From positions 14,768,940-14,832,939 of the forward strand of contig OZ024786.1 of NCBI GenBank assembly GCA_964017065.1: DNA of 64,000 bases. Direction: 5' to 3'. The number at the start of each line of letters is the position of its first letter. The first letter of the stretch is position 1. The DNA comes from Haliclona indistincta (Eukaryota > Porifera > Demospongiae > Haplosclerida > Chalinidae). The notes beneath the pieces are model-generated. The model was not told the origin of the DNA and ran no database searches. It worked only from the letters and a program-made list of their open reading frames with translations. Shown here piece by piece: positions 54,160 to 64,000 of this stretch. The translations under genes were made by a program, and so were the position numbers.

Positions 54160-56168
54160 GAACACTGTATACTATGCTGTCGTCATCACCTTTGTTAGTA
54201 ACACACGTTTACCACACATTTTAGAGACTTTGTACGTTATAACATTTTACAGTATAATTTTGTTTATACAATACATTGTAAAGTATAATTTTTATAATTT
54301 TACACCATTGCTTGGTGCTCCGTGTGTTATAATACCACTTTATGACTGTAATGAACAATTCAGTTATGGTAAAAAGCATTTTCCAGGTTCCACCATAGAC
54401 TCATCAATTGATTCAATTCCGGTCATGTTCATGTGGCGTAGTTCATATGACATGCATTGTCAATGTACTATACGTGTACATGACATGTGACTCTGAAGGA
54501 TCAGAGTATCTTGTACAAGGCAGGTGCATAAAAATAAAAGCAGCAACAATACTTTATTGGTCGCCAGCATAATTGACCAATGATGTTCATAGTAACAAGT
54601 CTTGGACCAATTATTTAGGGCTAGTGTACTTCCGGTAGGCCTGCTGTCATGTGCCTTACCTAAATAGTTGGCAATGCGGGCACTACTGTCCTGCTGTGCG
54701 CCATGAGATTTATTCATGGTTGCCGCCAGACCCGCCCATGAGTGGTACAATACAGTTGTGCCACTCTGAGTTCCCGTGCATACATTTGCATTGGGATTTT
54801 GCCATGTAACAATTCATGGGCGGTCACTTTGCCAGGATTTAATGGAACATTCGATTTATTCTACTGGCGACGTCTTTGGAAAAATGGTGGAGTATTATCA
54901 TTGCCGATCGGCAATGATTGTAGAGATGACCTCGAACTAAGATGGCGGCTACTCATGTGTGAAAATGAGTTTTCGCACATATCTCTATTGTTATACATTT
55001 CTGCTGCATTTTAACTATCTCTAAGTGAATCTGAAGTGTAAGCGCTTGTAGGAAGTCTATGAAAGTCGCCGGGACTGCTTGCTTGACGACGAAAATCAAG
55101 ATGGCGACTCTCAGAGAGCCGTCGCAGATCTTCGCTGTTTTAGCATTTCTCGAGATTCCAGACATCTAGGATTGATCAGACGATTGTTCTGAGTATGGAA
55201 ATACCTTTGGCGAAGCTGACAGACGTTTCTAAAGTGGTAAACTAAAATCGCCGCCCACGCGAATTGTTCATCTTCTTTCTTCTTCTTCTTCTTCTTTCTT
55301 CTTTGAACGAGCCTAGCACTGTCCTGAGTGAACGAATCACTACCAAACCTGCACAATTGTACGTGTATATATCTGGAATAGTGCACTTACTTCTTAGATA
55401 GGCATTAAACACTACCAGAAGCGAGTAATCCTTGAAAAACATGGTTTTTGGGCCGTTTTGGACTGAAGACGCCATTAAATATTTAACCCTCTTGACGCTC
55501 GTATTATTAACTCCGCCCACATCAGTTTTGCAGCTATCTCGATCGATACTGCGTTTTGTCTCTGCTCTGGACGCTTCAGCGCGCAAGCCAGAGGTATGAA
55601 ATTTGTCTAGAGCAGTACTATACCCTAAGTAACACTGATCTGTTCGTTAAAGCTTCAGATGGCGGGTTAAAACTGACATACCCAGACGTGAACAAGTATT
55701 CTAAGCACGCCAGCAAGATTCTGCGCACAGTAAGCCACGCAGATAAGTTGTAAAGGACTAGAAGCCTCTGTGAGTGTGATATTGACATCAACAAGGTTCT
55801 ACTAGGCGTGCTCGCTCGTACTATTAGGCTTGCAGCATCATGAGTTGTCAGTATTAGTCTCTTCCTTCATCCATTACTGTACTAACAAGTATCATGTTGT
55901 CAAATCATACCTGGACTTGATATTTTGCTGTCTGCGTCCTTAAACTCTTTACTATTTTAAACCTTTCAATGAATGATTCAGTGGTAATAATTATTAAACA
56001 TTATTTTAAACTACACTTCTTACTCTGCAGACCCTAGCTGTGCACGTTCACATCTGCTAGACTATATAGTAACTGCTGCTCACAGAGTTGTCAAAATGAA
56101 ATAACATCTAACATAGAATACAACTAATAAGTTCAAACTGATAGTGATCAAAAAAGTAACAGGAACAA
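54160..56168. other. Intergenic, 2 kb
   Basis: No gene recognised. AAGATGGCGGC at about 54940 and CAAGATGGCG at about 55098 resemble YY1 promoter sites. A CTT microsatellite is at 55265-55305. The open frames here show no known domain. Confidence 0.45.
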
Positions 56169-56813
56169 GTAAAGTAAAAAAGTTTTAATAAAAAACTGGA
56201 AAGTGTAGGGATGACTCTTAAAAAAGGAAAGGAACAAGATGGGATGATGCTTGCAAAAGTAAAGGAACAAGATGGAATAATGCTAAGCTTGCAAATGTAA
56301 AAGTCCCAAGTTTCCCTACATCAGCGGCTTGAAGGAGGACGCAGTCCGATGGAGTAATTGACGGTTGTAAATAACTAGAGGTATATGTGTTTAGGAGGAC
56401 GCAGTCCGATGAAGTAGTTGACAGTTGTAAATAACTAGATGTATCTGTGTTTGGAGGACGCAGTCCGATGAAGTAATTGATGGTTGTAAATAACTAGAGG
56501 TATCTGTGTTTAGAAGGACGCAGTCCGATGAAGTAGTTGACAGTTGTAAATAAGCTGCAGATAGCTGTGTTTGGAGGACGCAGTCCGATGAAGTAATCGA
56601 CGATTGTAAAGGTATAGGAAGAGGATTCCGTATTTGTCAGTTGCGTCGCAGCAAGCCGCTGATGTAGGGATACTTGGGACTTTTACATTTGCAAGCATCA
56701 TTCCATCTTGTTCCTTTACTTTTGCAAGCATATCCCATCTTGTTCCTTTCCTTTTTTAAGAGTCATCCCTACACTTTCCAGTTTTTTTATTAAAACTTTT
56801 TTACTTTACTTTA
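56169..56813. mobile_element. 645-bp foldback with central tandem array
   Basis: Arms of about 170 bases (AAGTAAAGTAAAAAAGTTTT outward, CCCTACATCAGCGGCTTG inward) are near-complementary. Between them are five copies of a 56-59 bp unit starting GGAGGACGCAGTCCGATG (about 56335-56605). The inner arm end resembles the arm core of the 6678 element. Confidence 0.85.
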
Positions 56814-57215
56814 TAACAATGAGTGATAATTGTCTGACATCAGTTCTGTACTATAATATAAAAAAGAAAGTTAGACTGTTTTGAGTCAGTATTTTATACT
56901 AGTATTATGTTGTTAGCTGATGTTCTCCTGGTTCTTAGTCAGTCATATGTGGTTTAGGGTCAAGTCTGGAAGCAGCTCCTCTACTTTTGGTTAGAACTAG
57001 CTATAGCAGGTTGTTGCAGTTGATTGTCTTGGAGGCAGCAGCATCCACCTGTTGTGCTACCACACAAAAGCTAATATTATCATAGAGGGGGAGCGTACCT
57101 ATGGCTAGTGTTGACTATGTACAACTGACTTGTTGATACTGATGCCGTTACATCATTATACTGTCAATCTAGTAGCATCTTGTTAGTCTCTTCTGATCTG
57201 TTAGCAGTCGGCAGT

Positions 57216-58604
57216 ATGTGGTGCCAGAATCCTGAAGAACCTCCACTATTGGTTGATGAAGAGGCTGGCAATGCTGCTCAAGAGCATGGTTGTGCTAAGA
57301 GTTTCAGCTTGTTCTCCTTCTTCTGCTTTCTCTCTGGACAGTACATCAATGTCAGCTCCACCAGGAAGGGGCCATCAAAGTGTAATATCATCTCTGTCAC
57401 TGGATTTGTCTTGTTTCTTGGCCAATTGTTTCTTCACTTGAGTCATGTCATCATCGCCATGGTAGTAGAGAGCTACAGGTTTGGTAATATTAGCCACTGC
57501 ATCACTACTATTGACAACACTGTACGGTGCAGTCTGCCACAAGAGCAATGGACGTTCTCTTACTCAATCTTGATCGGTACCTTTGCTGGTTTGGTCTCGC
57601 ATTATTTCTTTACAATAGTCTTGATTCGTCTCAGTAGCAGTCTTTCTAGTAGCAGTAGTCTGTCTAAGTGTGGCATTTCGTACAATGCTAGGAATGCTTT
57701 ACAAAACAATGGCTTGTCTCAATTTGATAATTATTCTGCTGTGAACTTTTGTTGCGAATATGTTTCTGAGCATATCCTCTTTGTTATTGGTTTCCTCTCG
57801 TTTGTTGTTTACCCACTTGCTGTCTATTACTATGACAACCAAGAACTAGGCCATAGCCAGGATTCCTGCTGGATAACTATATTGAAATTTGGAAGATTCT
57901 TTCTTTACTTCAATTTGGAGTTTTGTGCCATTCAAAGGTGCTTCATGTTTTTCAAAATTGTCGATAAAATCACTTTCAAGCTCAGCAAACTCACTGGAGA
58001 CTTCGATCAAGTTGACTTTCCTGAACATAGCCATAATGTTTATGTACAAGATAACAAGATGATACATGAACTAATTGAATCAAAAGACAAGGAAAAGGTT
58101 GACAAAGGACGATATTATTGGCTTCAAAAGATAGATCAAGAGTTTATTCACCATGTTCAACCTACTCTTGCCTTATTAGGAGTGTGGTTCATATTCCACT
58201 GGATCTTGTATACCATAACTACAGCACTGGCTAGTGCTGCTCTGATAGAAGCTGCCATTGACTTTGTGAGGTTTAACATCCGGTTAAATGATAGTTATGT
58301 ACAACATGTATTAATGTCCGTAGTTCCCTTTACGCTGATTCATTTTGATATCCTTCTCTGCCCTTTGTATTATGCTGCTTCAATTTCTTCTGCCCGTGCA
58401 AAGCTGATAAATGACATATCTAAGAGACAATGGTCCAACACCTCTCTCACTACTCAGACAAGCTTTGTTCAATATCTCTCTTTAGAGAACTTTGCTTTCA
58501 AAGTTCCTTTCTTTGGTACTCAAGTTACAGTTGATTCTAAAGCAATCGTGTTGACATTTCTACTTATCTCAATATCTACAGTTCTTATCTTAATATTTTC
58601 TTAG
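57216..58604 (+). CDS. Multi-pass membrane protein, unknown family, member 4
   Basis: 462 residues. ATG 57216 (MWCQNPEEPPLLVDEE) is the first ATG in a frame that opens earlier. Shorter N-terminus than members 1-3. Shared marks: FSFFCFLSGQYINVS-type first segment, the outer loop with NIS, SLPQEQWTFSYSILIGT, and FNLEFCAIQRCFMFFKIVDKI. In the inner loop IHELIESKDKEKVDKGRYYW is followed by QPTLALLGVWFIFHWILY. The C-terminal FVQYLSLENFAFKVPFFG keeps the family motif, but the ending (TQVTVDSKAIVLTF) differs from the IPFGFNWVY of members 1-3. It forms a subgroup with member 5. Confidence 0.85.
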   Translation: MWCQNPEEPPLLVDEEAGNAAQEHGCAKSFSLFSFFCFLSGQYINVSSTRKGPSKCNIISVTGFVLFLGQLFLHLSHVIIAMVVESYRFGNISHCITTIDNTVRCSLPQEQWTFSYSILIGTFAGLVSHYFFTIVLIRLSSSLSSSSSLSKCGISYNARNALQNNGLSQFDNYSAVNFCCEYVSEHILFVIGFLSFVVYPLAVYYYDNQELGHSQDSCWITILKFGRFFLYFNLEFCAIQRCFMFFKIVDKITFKLSKLTGDFDQVDFPEHSHNVYVQDNKMIHELIESKDKEKVDKGRYYWLQKIDQEFIHHVQPTLALLGVWFIFHWILYTITTALASAALIEAAIDFVRFNIRLNDSYVQHVLMSVVPFTLIHFDILLCPLYYAASISSARAKLINDISKRQWSNTSLTTQTSFVQYLSLENFAFKVPFFGTQVTVDSKAIVLTFLLISISTVLILIFS

Positions 58605-59407
58605 CTTGGTTTTGTAATTAGTAACTGTTGTTGCTACTATCAAACCTGAGTGTGTATTGGGGTTATAAAGTGCTTGCTGTCTCGATTCGTTTCATTTTCA
58701 ATATTGTATTTTTCATTGTTTTTGGAACAAAAAACACTATGTTGGTAACACTGACTATTTACGGATATCTTTAGTCAAATTTAATAGTTTACTTTGGGAA
58801 TTTTAGCTGTACTATCTATTTTTGATGAAATAGCCTAAAATAGCACAGTACTTGAATGTTTTTGTTTTGAGTGTTTGTATCAACATGCATGTTGTTCTCT
58901 AGTTTTGATTGAAGATCATTACTTATAGTTATTATGATACATGTATGTAGGTCGTCTATCTTTATGATGTCTGGTTCTAAAATAACACGTCTAACTTTAT
59001 GTGAATAGTTATATACAGTAGCCCTGAAGAGTGGGAAAGTCCTTTACAATGCAACTACATTGAGTGGTTTAAAGTATATGCCCAGGCAGCAGCTATGTTG
59101 TGACAAGCGATTTCTTGTGAATGGCTGACTCAGCGTGCTATAATGGGAAGTAAAGCACGTTCAATATGACGCTGATATTGTACGGTGGGCGGGGATCACG
59201 AAATACGTGATTTACAGGAAGCTCGATGCCTTTGATTCCGCCCACTCATATACTTTAAAGGTTAACCATCAAGACCCTCATGTTTAACACATCGTATTAA
59301 CTCTTTAGGGCCGATAGCGGGAATACCCGTGTAAAATTTAAAATTTCAGTTCTGCATTAGACTACCATTGCTACTGACTTGTGTGCCAACTCATTTGATC
59401 ATTGTTA
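58605..59407. other. 3' flank of member 4, duplicated at 63238-64000
   Basis: 58580-58900 recurs, with an insertion, at 63238-64000 behind member 5 (GTAACTGTTGTTGCTACTAT, GTTTTTGGAACAAAAAA). No gene. Confidence 0.65.
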
Positions 59408-60173
59408 CCCTGGGCGCGTAGGCGCCGGAGGGTTAAGCGTTTGTCCATGTCCGTATGTATGTATGTATGTATGTATATATGTGTGTGTACAAAAAACAGG
59501 GCCGTTTGGTGTTTGTCGATTGGGACTTACCATACAATACTTCTCTACGGCTGTGTTGAGAGATTCTTACTCCTCTAAAGTGGTCTACAAAGTCGGCAGA
59601 CTCTTCTGCGGCGTGCTATGGCCATAGTATCTAATAATACAGCGCTTATAATTATGAACATTATACGGTAACTCACTAGAGGTGTGTCGCCCAACCTTCC
59701 CGCATGAGCGTTGAAACTTATGTCAAAGAGACAAAGAATGCCTTCATGGAAGGCTGTAGAGGCTATGGAAGCAGAGGAATTTTTGCGGTGAGTATTGCTT
59801 CTCGTATGTCAGTACTTAGTTTTTGCTCAGAGAAACAAAACGGATGGCTCGTAACAGGAAAAACACCTGTGCTGTTGCCAGTTCAGTGGAAATGTCAGCA
59901 CGCCAAACAGATCCGATCGCCTTGCCTCTGAGACACCAGAGCAGCGGCAGATTCGGTTGCAAAGTATGTCAGCACGATGATGCAGTTCGTGTTGCCTTGA
60001 TTCAGAGAAAAATTATTCTCCGCCACAAAAGGAGCTCAGAACTTCATGAACACTATAATTATGTCTACAGTAGTGAAAATATTCTTTTGTTCTAATGGGC
60101 GATACAATAGATCACAGTACACAATACAACTAGCATTCACAACAATTTCTGCACATTTGCATAGCGCACAGGG
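59408..60173. mobile_element. TA-flanked inverted-repeat element, longer copy
   Basis: CCCTGGGCGCG at 59408 and CGCACAGGG ending at 60173, each bordered by TA. Same family as 13000-13399 but 766 bp, with an ATGT microsatellite near its left end. The internal frames show no transposase motif. Confidence 0.65.
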
Positions 60174-61533
60174 TATGTGTTCCATTGAACTCTTGTTTTG
60201 TTATTGTCTAGGTTCCTTGTGAATCAATAGGTCATGTGTCTGTGCAGCATGGCTCATATGGCATGTTAGTTTATAGTGTCTGAGTAAATCACACTAGTGC
60301 AGTCAGGTTTGTAGCTTGTGGTTTTCATTTATCAATCGGTTGTGTCTTTAAAAAATAACTTCCATTGAACATGTTTGCATGGTAGTGACCAGTCCATCAC
60401 TTGTTTGTGAAGCTGTATTTTTTAAACTCCACTGGACCCTTTACTATCGCTATCCATCCACTGAAACATCAATAGTATAGTGTATTATTTTGGTCTAACA
60501 ATGTGTATGGATATTGTAAAATAATGGTTTGGTGTAAACAGCTTCACAATCCTGAATCCAGGTCAAATTTGATCACAGCCAAATTGCAGTAACACTGGTC
60601 AAGACAAAGAGACAACAATGTGTTGCATTGGTACTTGTTTGGCTGATCCGTGCCTTGAGCAATTCTTGGTAACACGCTACTGTAGCTGTCACTGGCTGAT
60701 GACATGGCTGACTTACACACACAAGAGCACGTCCATGATGTATCACTTCTAACTTGGCTCTGTAGTATATAGTAGTTCCTATTGCCGGCTTGCAGTCATT
60801 TTTAGGAGGTTAACATTTACACATTAACTTTTATCTATAACACATGTGTTACCTGTAGCTTGCAGGAAGATGACAAGATTTGTAACACTAGTTGTTTATA
60901 GAGCTAGCTGTTTACAGAGTAAACCAATCAGTAGCAACAGGTATATTCATACCCATTATGTGACAGAAGGGCATTGATGGGTATGAATATACTTGTGGCT
61001 ACTAATTGGTTTGCTCTGTAAACAGCTAGGATTGTGGCTAGATGTGTTGAAAAGCACTGAGTGATACTTTACTCAGTGTACCATGAACTGGCACATTTCA
61101 AACTGTGTTAGTAAAGGTGTGATAAGCCCTACAGTGCTGGAACATTGCCCGTGCATGGAGTCTGAAGAGTCTATATCGTTGCAGCAATATTTTTGTGATG
61201 TAGTCAGCACTGATCATTCATGACGGTGGTTTGCTGTGCAGTTATATAGCAATGAATCTAAGCAAACACACATGGCATCAACTGGCAGACACACCCTTCA
61301 CATGTGATAAACCAACCATGAATGTGACTATCATGATGGTGTCAGTAAACAGCTATCATGCTTATCACAACTATCACTATTTTCGCCCACATTCCTGTAT
61401 CATAAAGTAGGCAGACCTTGCACTTTTGTAGCCCGGTATTGTATACACAAGCTAACCTTCAACTATTATACTGCTAGTCCACTAGCTCTCCTTCATCTTG
61501 TTAGTCTCTTCTGTGCTGTTAGCAGTCGGCAGT
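60174..61533. other. Intergenic with small hairpin
   Basis: No gene. 60905-61029 is an imperfect palindrome (below). The last 60 bases before member 5 match those before member 4. Confidence 0.5.
60905..61029. repeat. 125-bp palindromic MITE-like element
   Basis: Arms CTAGCTGTTTACAGAG and CTCTGTAAACAGCTAG, with GTATATTCATACCCAT and its complement near the centre. Confidence 0.75.
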
Positions 61534-62943
61534 ATGTGGTGCCAGAATCCTGAAGAACCTCCACTATTGGTTGATGAAGAGGCTGGCAATGCTGCTCAAG
61601 AGCACGGTTGTGCTAAGAGATTCAGCTTGTTTTCCTTCTTCTGCTTTCTCTCTGGACAGTACATCAATGTCAGCTCCACCAGGAAGGGACCATCAAAGTG
61701 TAATATCATCTCTGCTGCTGGATTTATTCTGTTTCTTGGTCAATTGTTTCTTCACTTGAGTCATGTCATCATTGCTATGATAGTAGAGAGCTACAGGATC
61801 ACTAATATTAGCCACATCACTGCTATTGATGATAACACGGAGCAATGCTCTCTGCCACAAGGGCAATGGAAGTTCTCTTTAGCCGTCACATCTGGCACAG
61901 TCGCTGCTTTGGTATCGCATTGTATCTTCAGAATAGTCGTGATTCCACTCAGTAACAACCTGTGGAAGCACCCACAGTCTATATCTGCTGTTTTCTGCAA
62001 TACTCACAGGAACGCTTTCCAGAACAATGGTTTCTATCCATTCGATAATCGTACTAACTTATCTAGTTGGAACTTCTATTGTGAATATTTCGATGAGCAT
62101 GTGTTCCTTGTTTTTGGCTTCCTCTCATTTGCTGGCTATCCATTTGCTGTTTATTATATCATGAACAAAAAGCTACTGAATCACAGCGATGATTTCTGCT
62201 GGATAACTATATTGAACTTTGCACGATTCTTTCTTTACTTCAATTTGGAGTTCTGTACCATTCAAAGGTGCTTTATGTTTTTCAAAATTGTCGATAGAAT
62301 CACTTTCAAGCTCAGCAAACTCACTGAAGACTTCGATCAAGTTGACTTTCCTGAACATAGCCATAATGTGTATGTACAAGATGACAAGATGATACATGAA
62401 CTAATTGAATCAAAAGACAAAGAAAAGGTTGACAAAGGACGATATTATTGGCTTCAAAAGATAGATCAAGAGTTTATTCACCATGTTCAACCTACTCTTG
62501 CCTTATTAGGAGTGTGGTTCATATTCCACTGGATCTTGTATACCATAACTACAGCACTGGCTAGTGCAGCTCTGATAGAAAATATTTATTTCGTGATGTT
62601 TAACTTCCGGTCAAAAGGAATGTTGGTATTAGTTGACCAGCCATTAGTAGTGTCCAGTATTTCCTTCACATTGATTCATCTTAGTCTGTTTCTCTATCCC
62701 ATATATTATGCTGCTTCGATTGCTACTGCTCGTACGAATATGATCGACGCTGTCTCTAAGAAACGATGGCTCAATATTCCTCTCTCGGTCCAGACCAGCT
62801 TCGTGCAGTATCTCTCATCGAAGAAGTTTGCTTTCAAAGTCTCTATCTTTGGTACTCAAGTTACGGTTGATACCAAATGGATCTATCTGACATTTCTGCT
62901 CATCATAGTTTTAGGATTACTCGGTTTATTTCTTTGTTATTGA
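61534..62943 (+). CDS. Multi-pass membrane protein, unknown family, member 5
   Basis: 469 residues, ATG 61534, identical N-terminus to member 4 (MWCQNPEEPPLLVDEE). The DNA is nearly identical to member 4 over the first 80 codons and again from segment 5 through GVWFIFHWILYTITTALASAALIE. The outer loop (TNISHITAIDDNTEQCSLPQ), the loop after segment 3 and the stretch between segments 6 and 7 differ strongly. The end is FVQYLSSKKFAFKVSIFGTQ and a hydrophobic tail. Recent duplicate of member 4 with patchy divergence. Function unknown. Confidence 0.86.
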   Translation: MWCQNPEEPPLLVDEEAGNAAQEHGCAKRFSLFSFFCFLSGQYINVSSTRKGPSKCNIISAAGFILFLGQLFLHLSHVIIAMIVESYRITNISHITAIDDNTEQCSLPQGQWKFSLAVTSGTVAALVSHCIFRIVVIPLSNNLWKHPQSISAVFCNTHRNAFQNNGFYPFDNRTNLSSWNFYCEYFDEHVFLVFGFLSFAGYPFAVYYIMNKKLLNHSDDFCWITILNFARFFLYFNLEFCTIQRCFMFFKIVDRITFKLSKLTEDFDQVDFPEHSHNVYVQDDKMIHELIESKDKEKVDKGRYYWLQKIDQEFIHHVQPTLALLGVWFIFHWILYTITTALASAALIENIYFVMFNFRSKGMLVLVDQPLVVSSISFTLIHLSLFLYPIYYAASIATARTNMIDAVSKKRWLNIPLSVQTSFVQYLSSKKFAFKVSIFGTQVTVDTKWIYLTFLLIIVLGLLGLFLCY

Positions 62944-64000
62944 ACACTATAATTATCAGTAGCTGTTGTTTACTTCACAACACTATAGACCCCATTTTGT
63001 GGTAATTATTTACGCTTTTTACTGTCCAAAAAAAATAGTATTTTCTTTGTTCACGACCTGGACAAATTAAAGCTTTACTATTTATGGATTCTTGCTTTCG
63101 CTCTATGTGCTAGTGTACTTTTCAATGTGCACATCTCGAAACTAAAACTTAGTGGATATGATCAAAACCTGCTCATAGTCGATTTGTGAACTTTGTTTGC
63201 TTGACCAATGAATTTTGTAATGATATTCATTGATGCTAATCTTATCTTAATATTTTCTTAGCTTTGTTTTGTAATTAGTAACTGTTGTTACTACTATCAA
63301 ACCTGAGTGTGTATTGGGATTGTGTATATTGCTGTCTTGATTCGTTTTATTTGTCGTTCGTTCATTCTTTCGTTCTGTCCATTGAGCTGCAGAGACCATC
63401 GCTCACTTCTGAAACTCGGTAAAGGTATGAACAGGCTCAGCTCTAAAGTGCTTTCATTCTCGAGTTATGTATGGGTGGCTCACCTTGACAGCCATCTTGG
63501 ACCTCTCTGACGACAAAAGTGTGCATAGTTGACTACCTATAGGTACTTGTAGATTCCATCTAAACTGCAGGACAGCTCTGGGGTGCGTAGACATGTCAAG
63601 CAATGGCTACCTACTCAGTGTTCACGGTCACGCCCACTTGACACACCTTGTCCTTGTGGTCAGCACTTTGCTGTCTTCTGGTTAGCAGTGCAGTTTCAAT
63701 AGCAAGCAGGTTAGCTTTAACTGCGAAGATCCTTCTGAAAACCATAACCAAGGAGCTGACTCTACAATGTGCAAAACGCCAAGGGTTTCGTGAAATCTGT
63801 TCATTTTTCATTGTTTTTGGAACAAAAAAACACTTTATTGGTAACACTGACAAGTTCTGGATATCTTTCGTCAAATCAAAATAATAGTTTACTTTGGGAA
63901 TTTTAGCTGTACTATGAAATTTTGATGAAATAGCCTAAAATAGCACAGTACTTGAATGTTTTTGTTTGAGTGTTTGCATGTTGTTCTCTAGTTTTGATTG
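62944..64000. other. 3' flank of member 5, contains copy of member 4 flank
   Basis: 62944-63237 is unique. 63238-63340 and 63800-64000 repeat 58580-58900, split by about 460 bases that have no match here. It suggests that a further unit or a rearranged copy follows beyond the window. No gene seen. Confidence 0.55.

Noticed and set aside
54930..55160. A gene start suggested by AAGATGGCGG sites
   Set aside because: No coding exon with splice support follows; motif alone is not enough.
46479..62943. Insect-type gustatory/odorant receptor homologues
   Set aside because: Eight rather than seven predicted segments, a large outer loop between segments 2 and 3, and no TYxxxxxQF-type end; kept as unknown family.

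Overview
The window looks like an invertebrate animal nuclear genome, most likely a demosponge (Amphimedon-like). This is inferred from AT-rich DNA, short GT-AG introns, many small inverted-repeat elements, and animal genes such as ornithine decarboxylase antizyme with a +1 frameshift site, NELF-A and COMMD4. No rRNA, CRISPR or bacterial-type operon was seen. A 200-base run of N (27795-27994) is an assembly gap.

Region 1 (1-25532, all + strand) is a tandem array of ten TRIM-like (RING, B-box 1, B-box 2, coiled coil) single-exon genes and relics. Genes at 5029, 18167 and 20385 are intact. The one at 15399 is interrupted only by a piggyBac-type element. The one at 10660 has its tail split by a 700-bp insertion. 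Those at 2316, 7058, 13454 and 24106 carry stops or frameshifts, and a RING fragment sits at the left edge. RING and coiled-coil blocks are nearly identical between copies at DNA level, while the B-box 2 linker and the roughly 130-residue C-terminal domain differ. Between copies, on the opposite strand, lie fragments of the last exons of COMMD4. The duplicated unit was therefore 'TRIM-like gene plus convergent 3' end of COMMD4'.

Region 2 (25533-30340) holds several small transposable elements, including one with a tRNA-like Pol III promoter, then the gap, then the parental COMMD4 gene (- strand, nine exons, last one cut by the gap). COMMD4 is head-to-head with antizyme.

Region 3 (30341-46478) is a compact block of multi-exon housekeeping genes: antizyme (+), a glycine/alanine-rich single-exon gene (-), NELF-A (-, nine exons) and a TBC-domain Rab GAP (+, eight exons recognised). 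Introns here often carry long CT microsatellites next to the 3' splice site, always pyrimidine-rich on the sense strand.

Region 4 (46479-64000, all + strand) is a second tandem family: five single-exon genes for proteins with about eight membrane segments, a glycosylation-rich outer loop and strongly conserved cytoplasmic and C-terminal motifs. I do not recognise this family. Four are intact and one (49857) has a frameshift. Long inverted repeats and duplicated flanks separate them.
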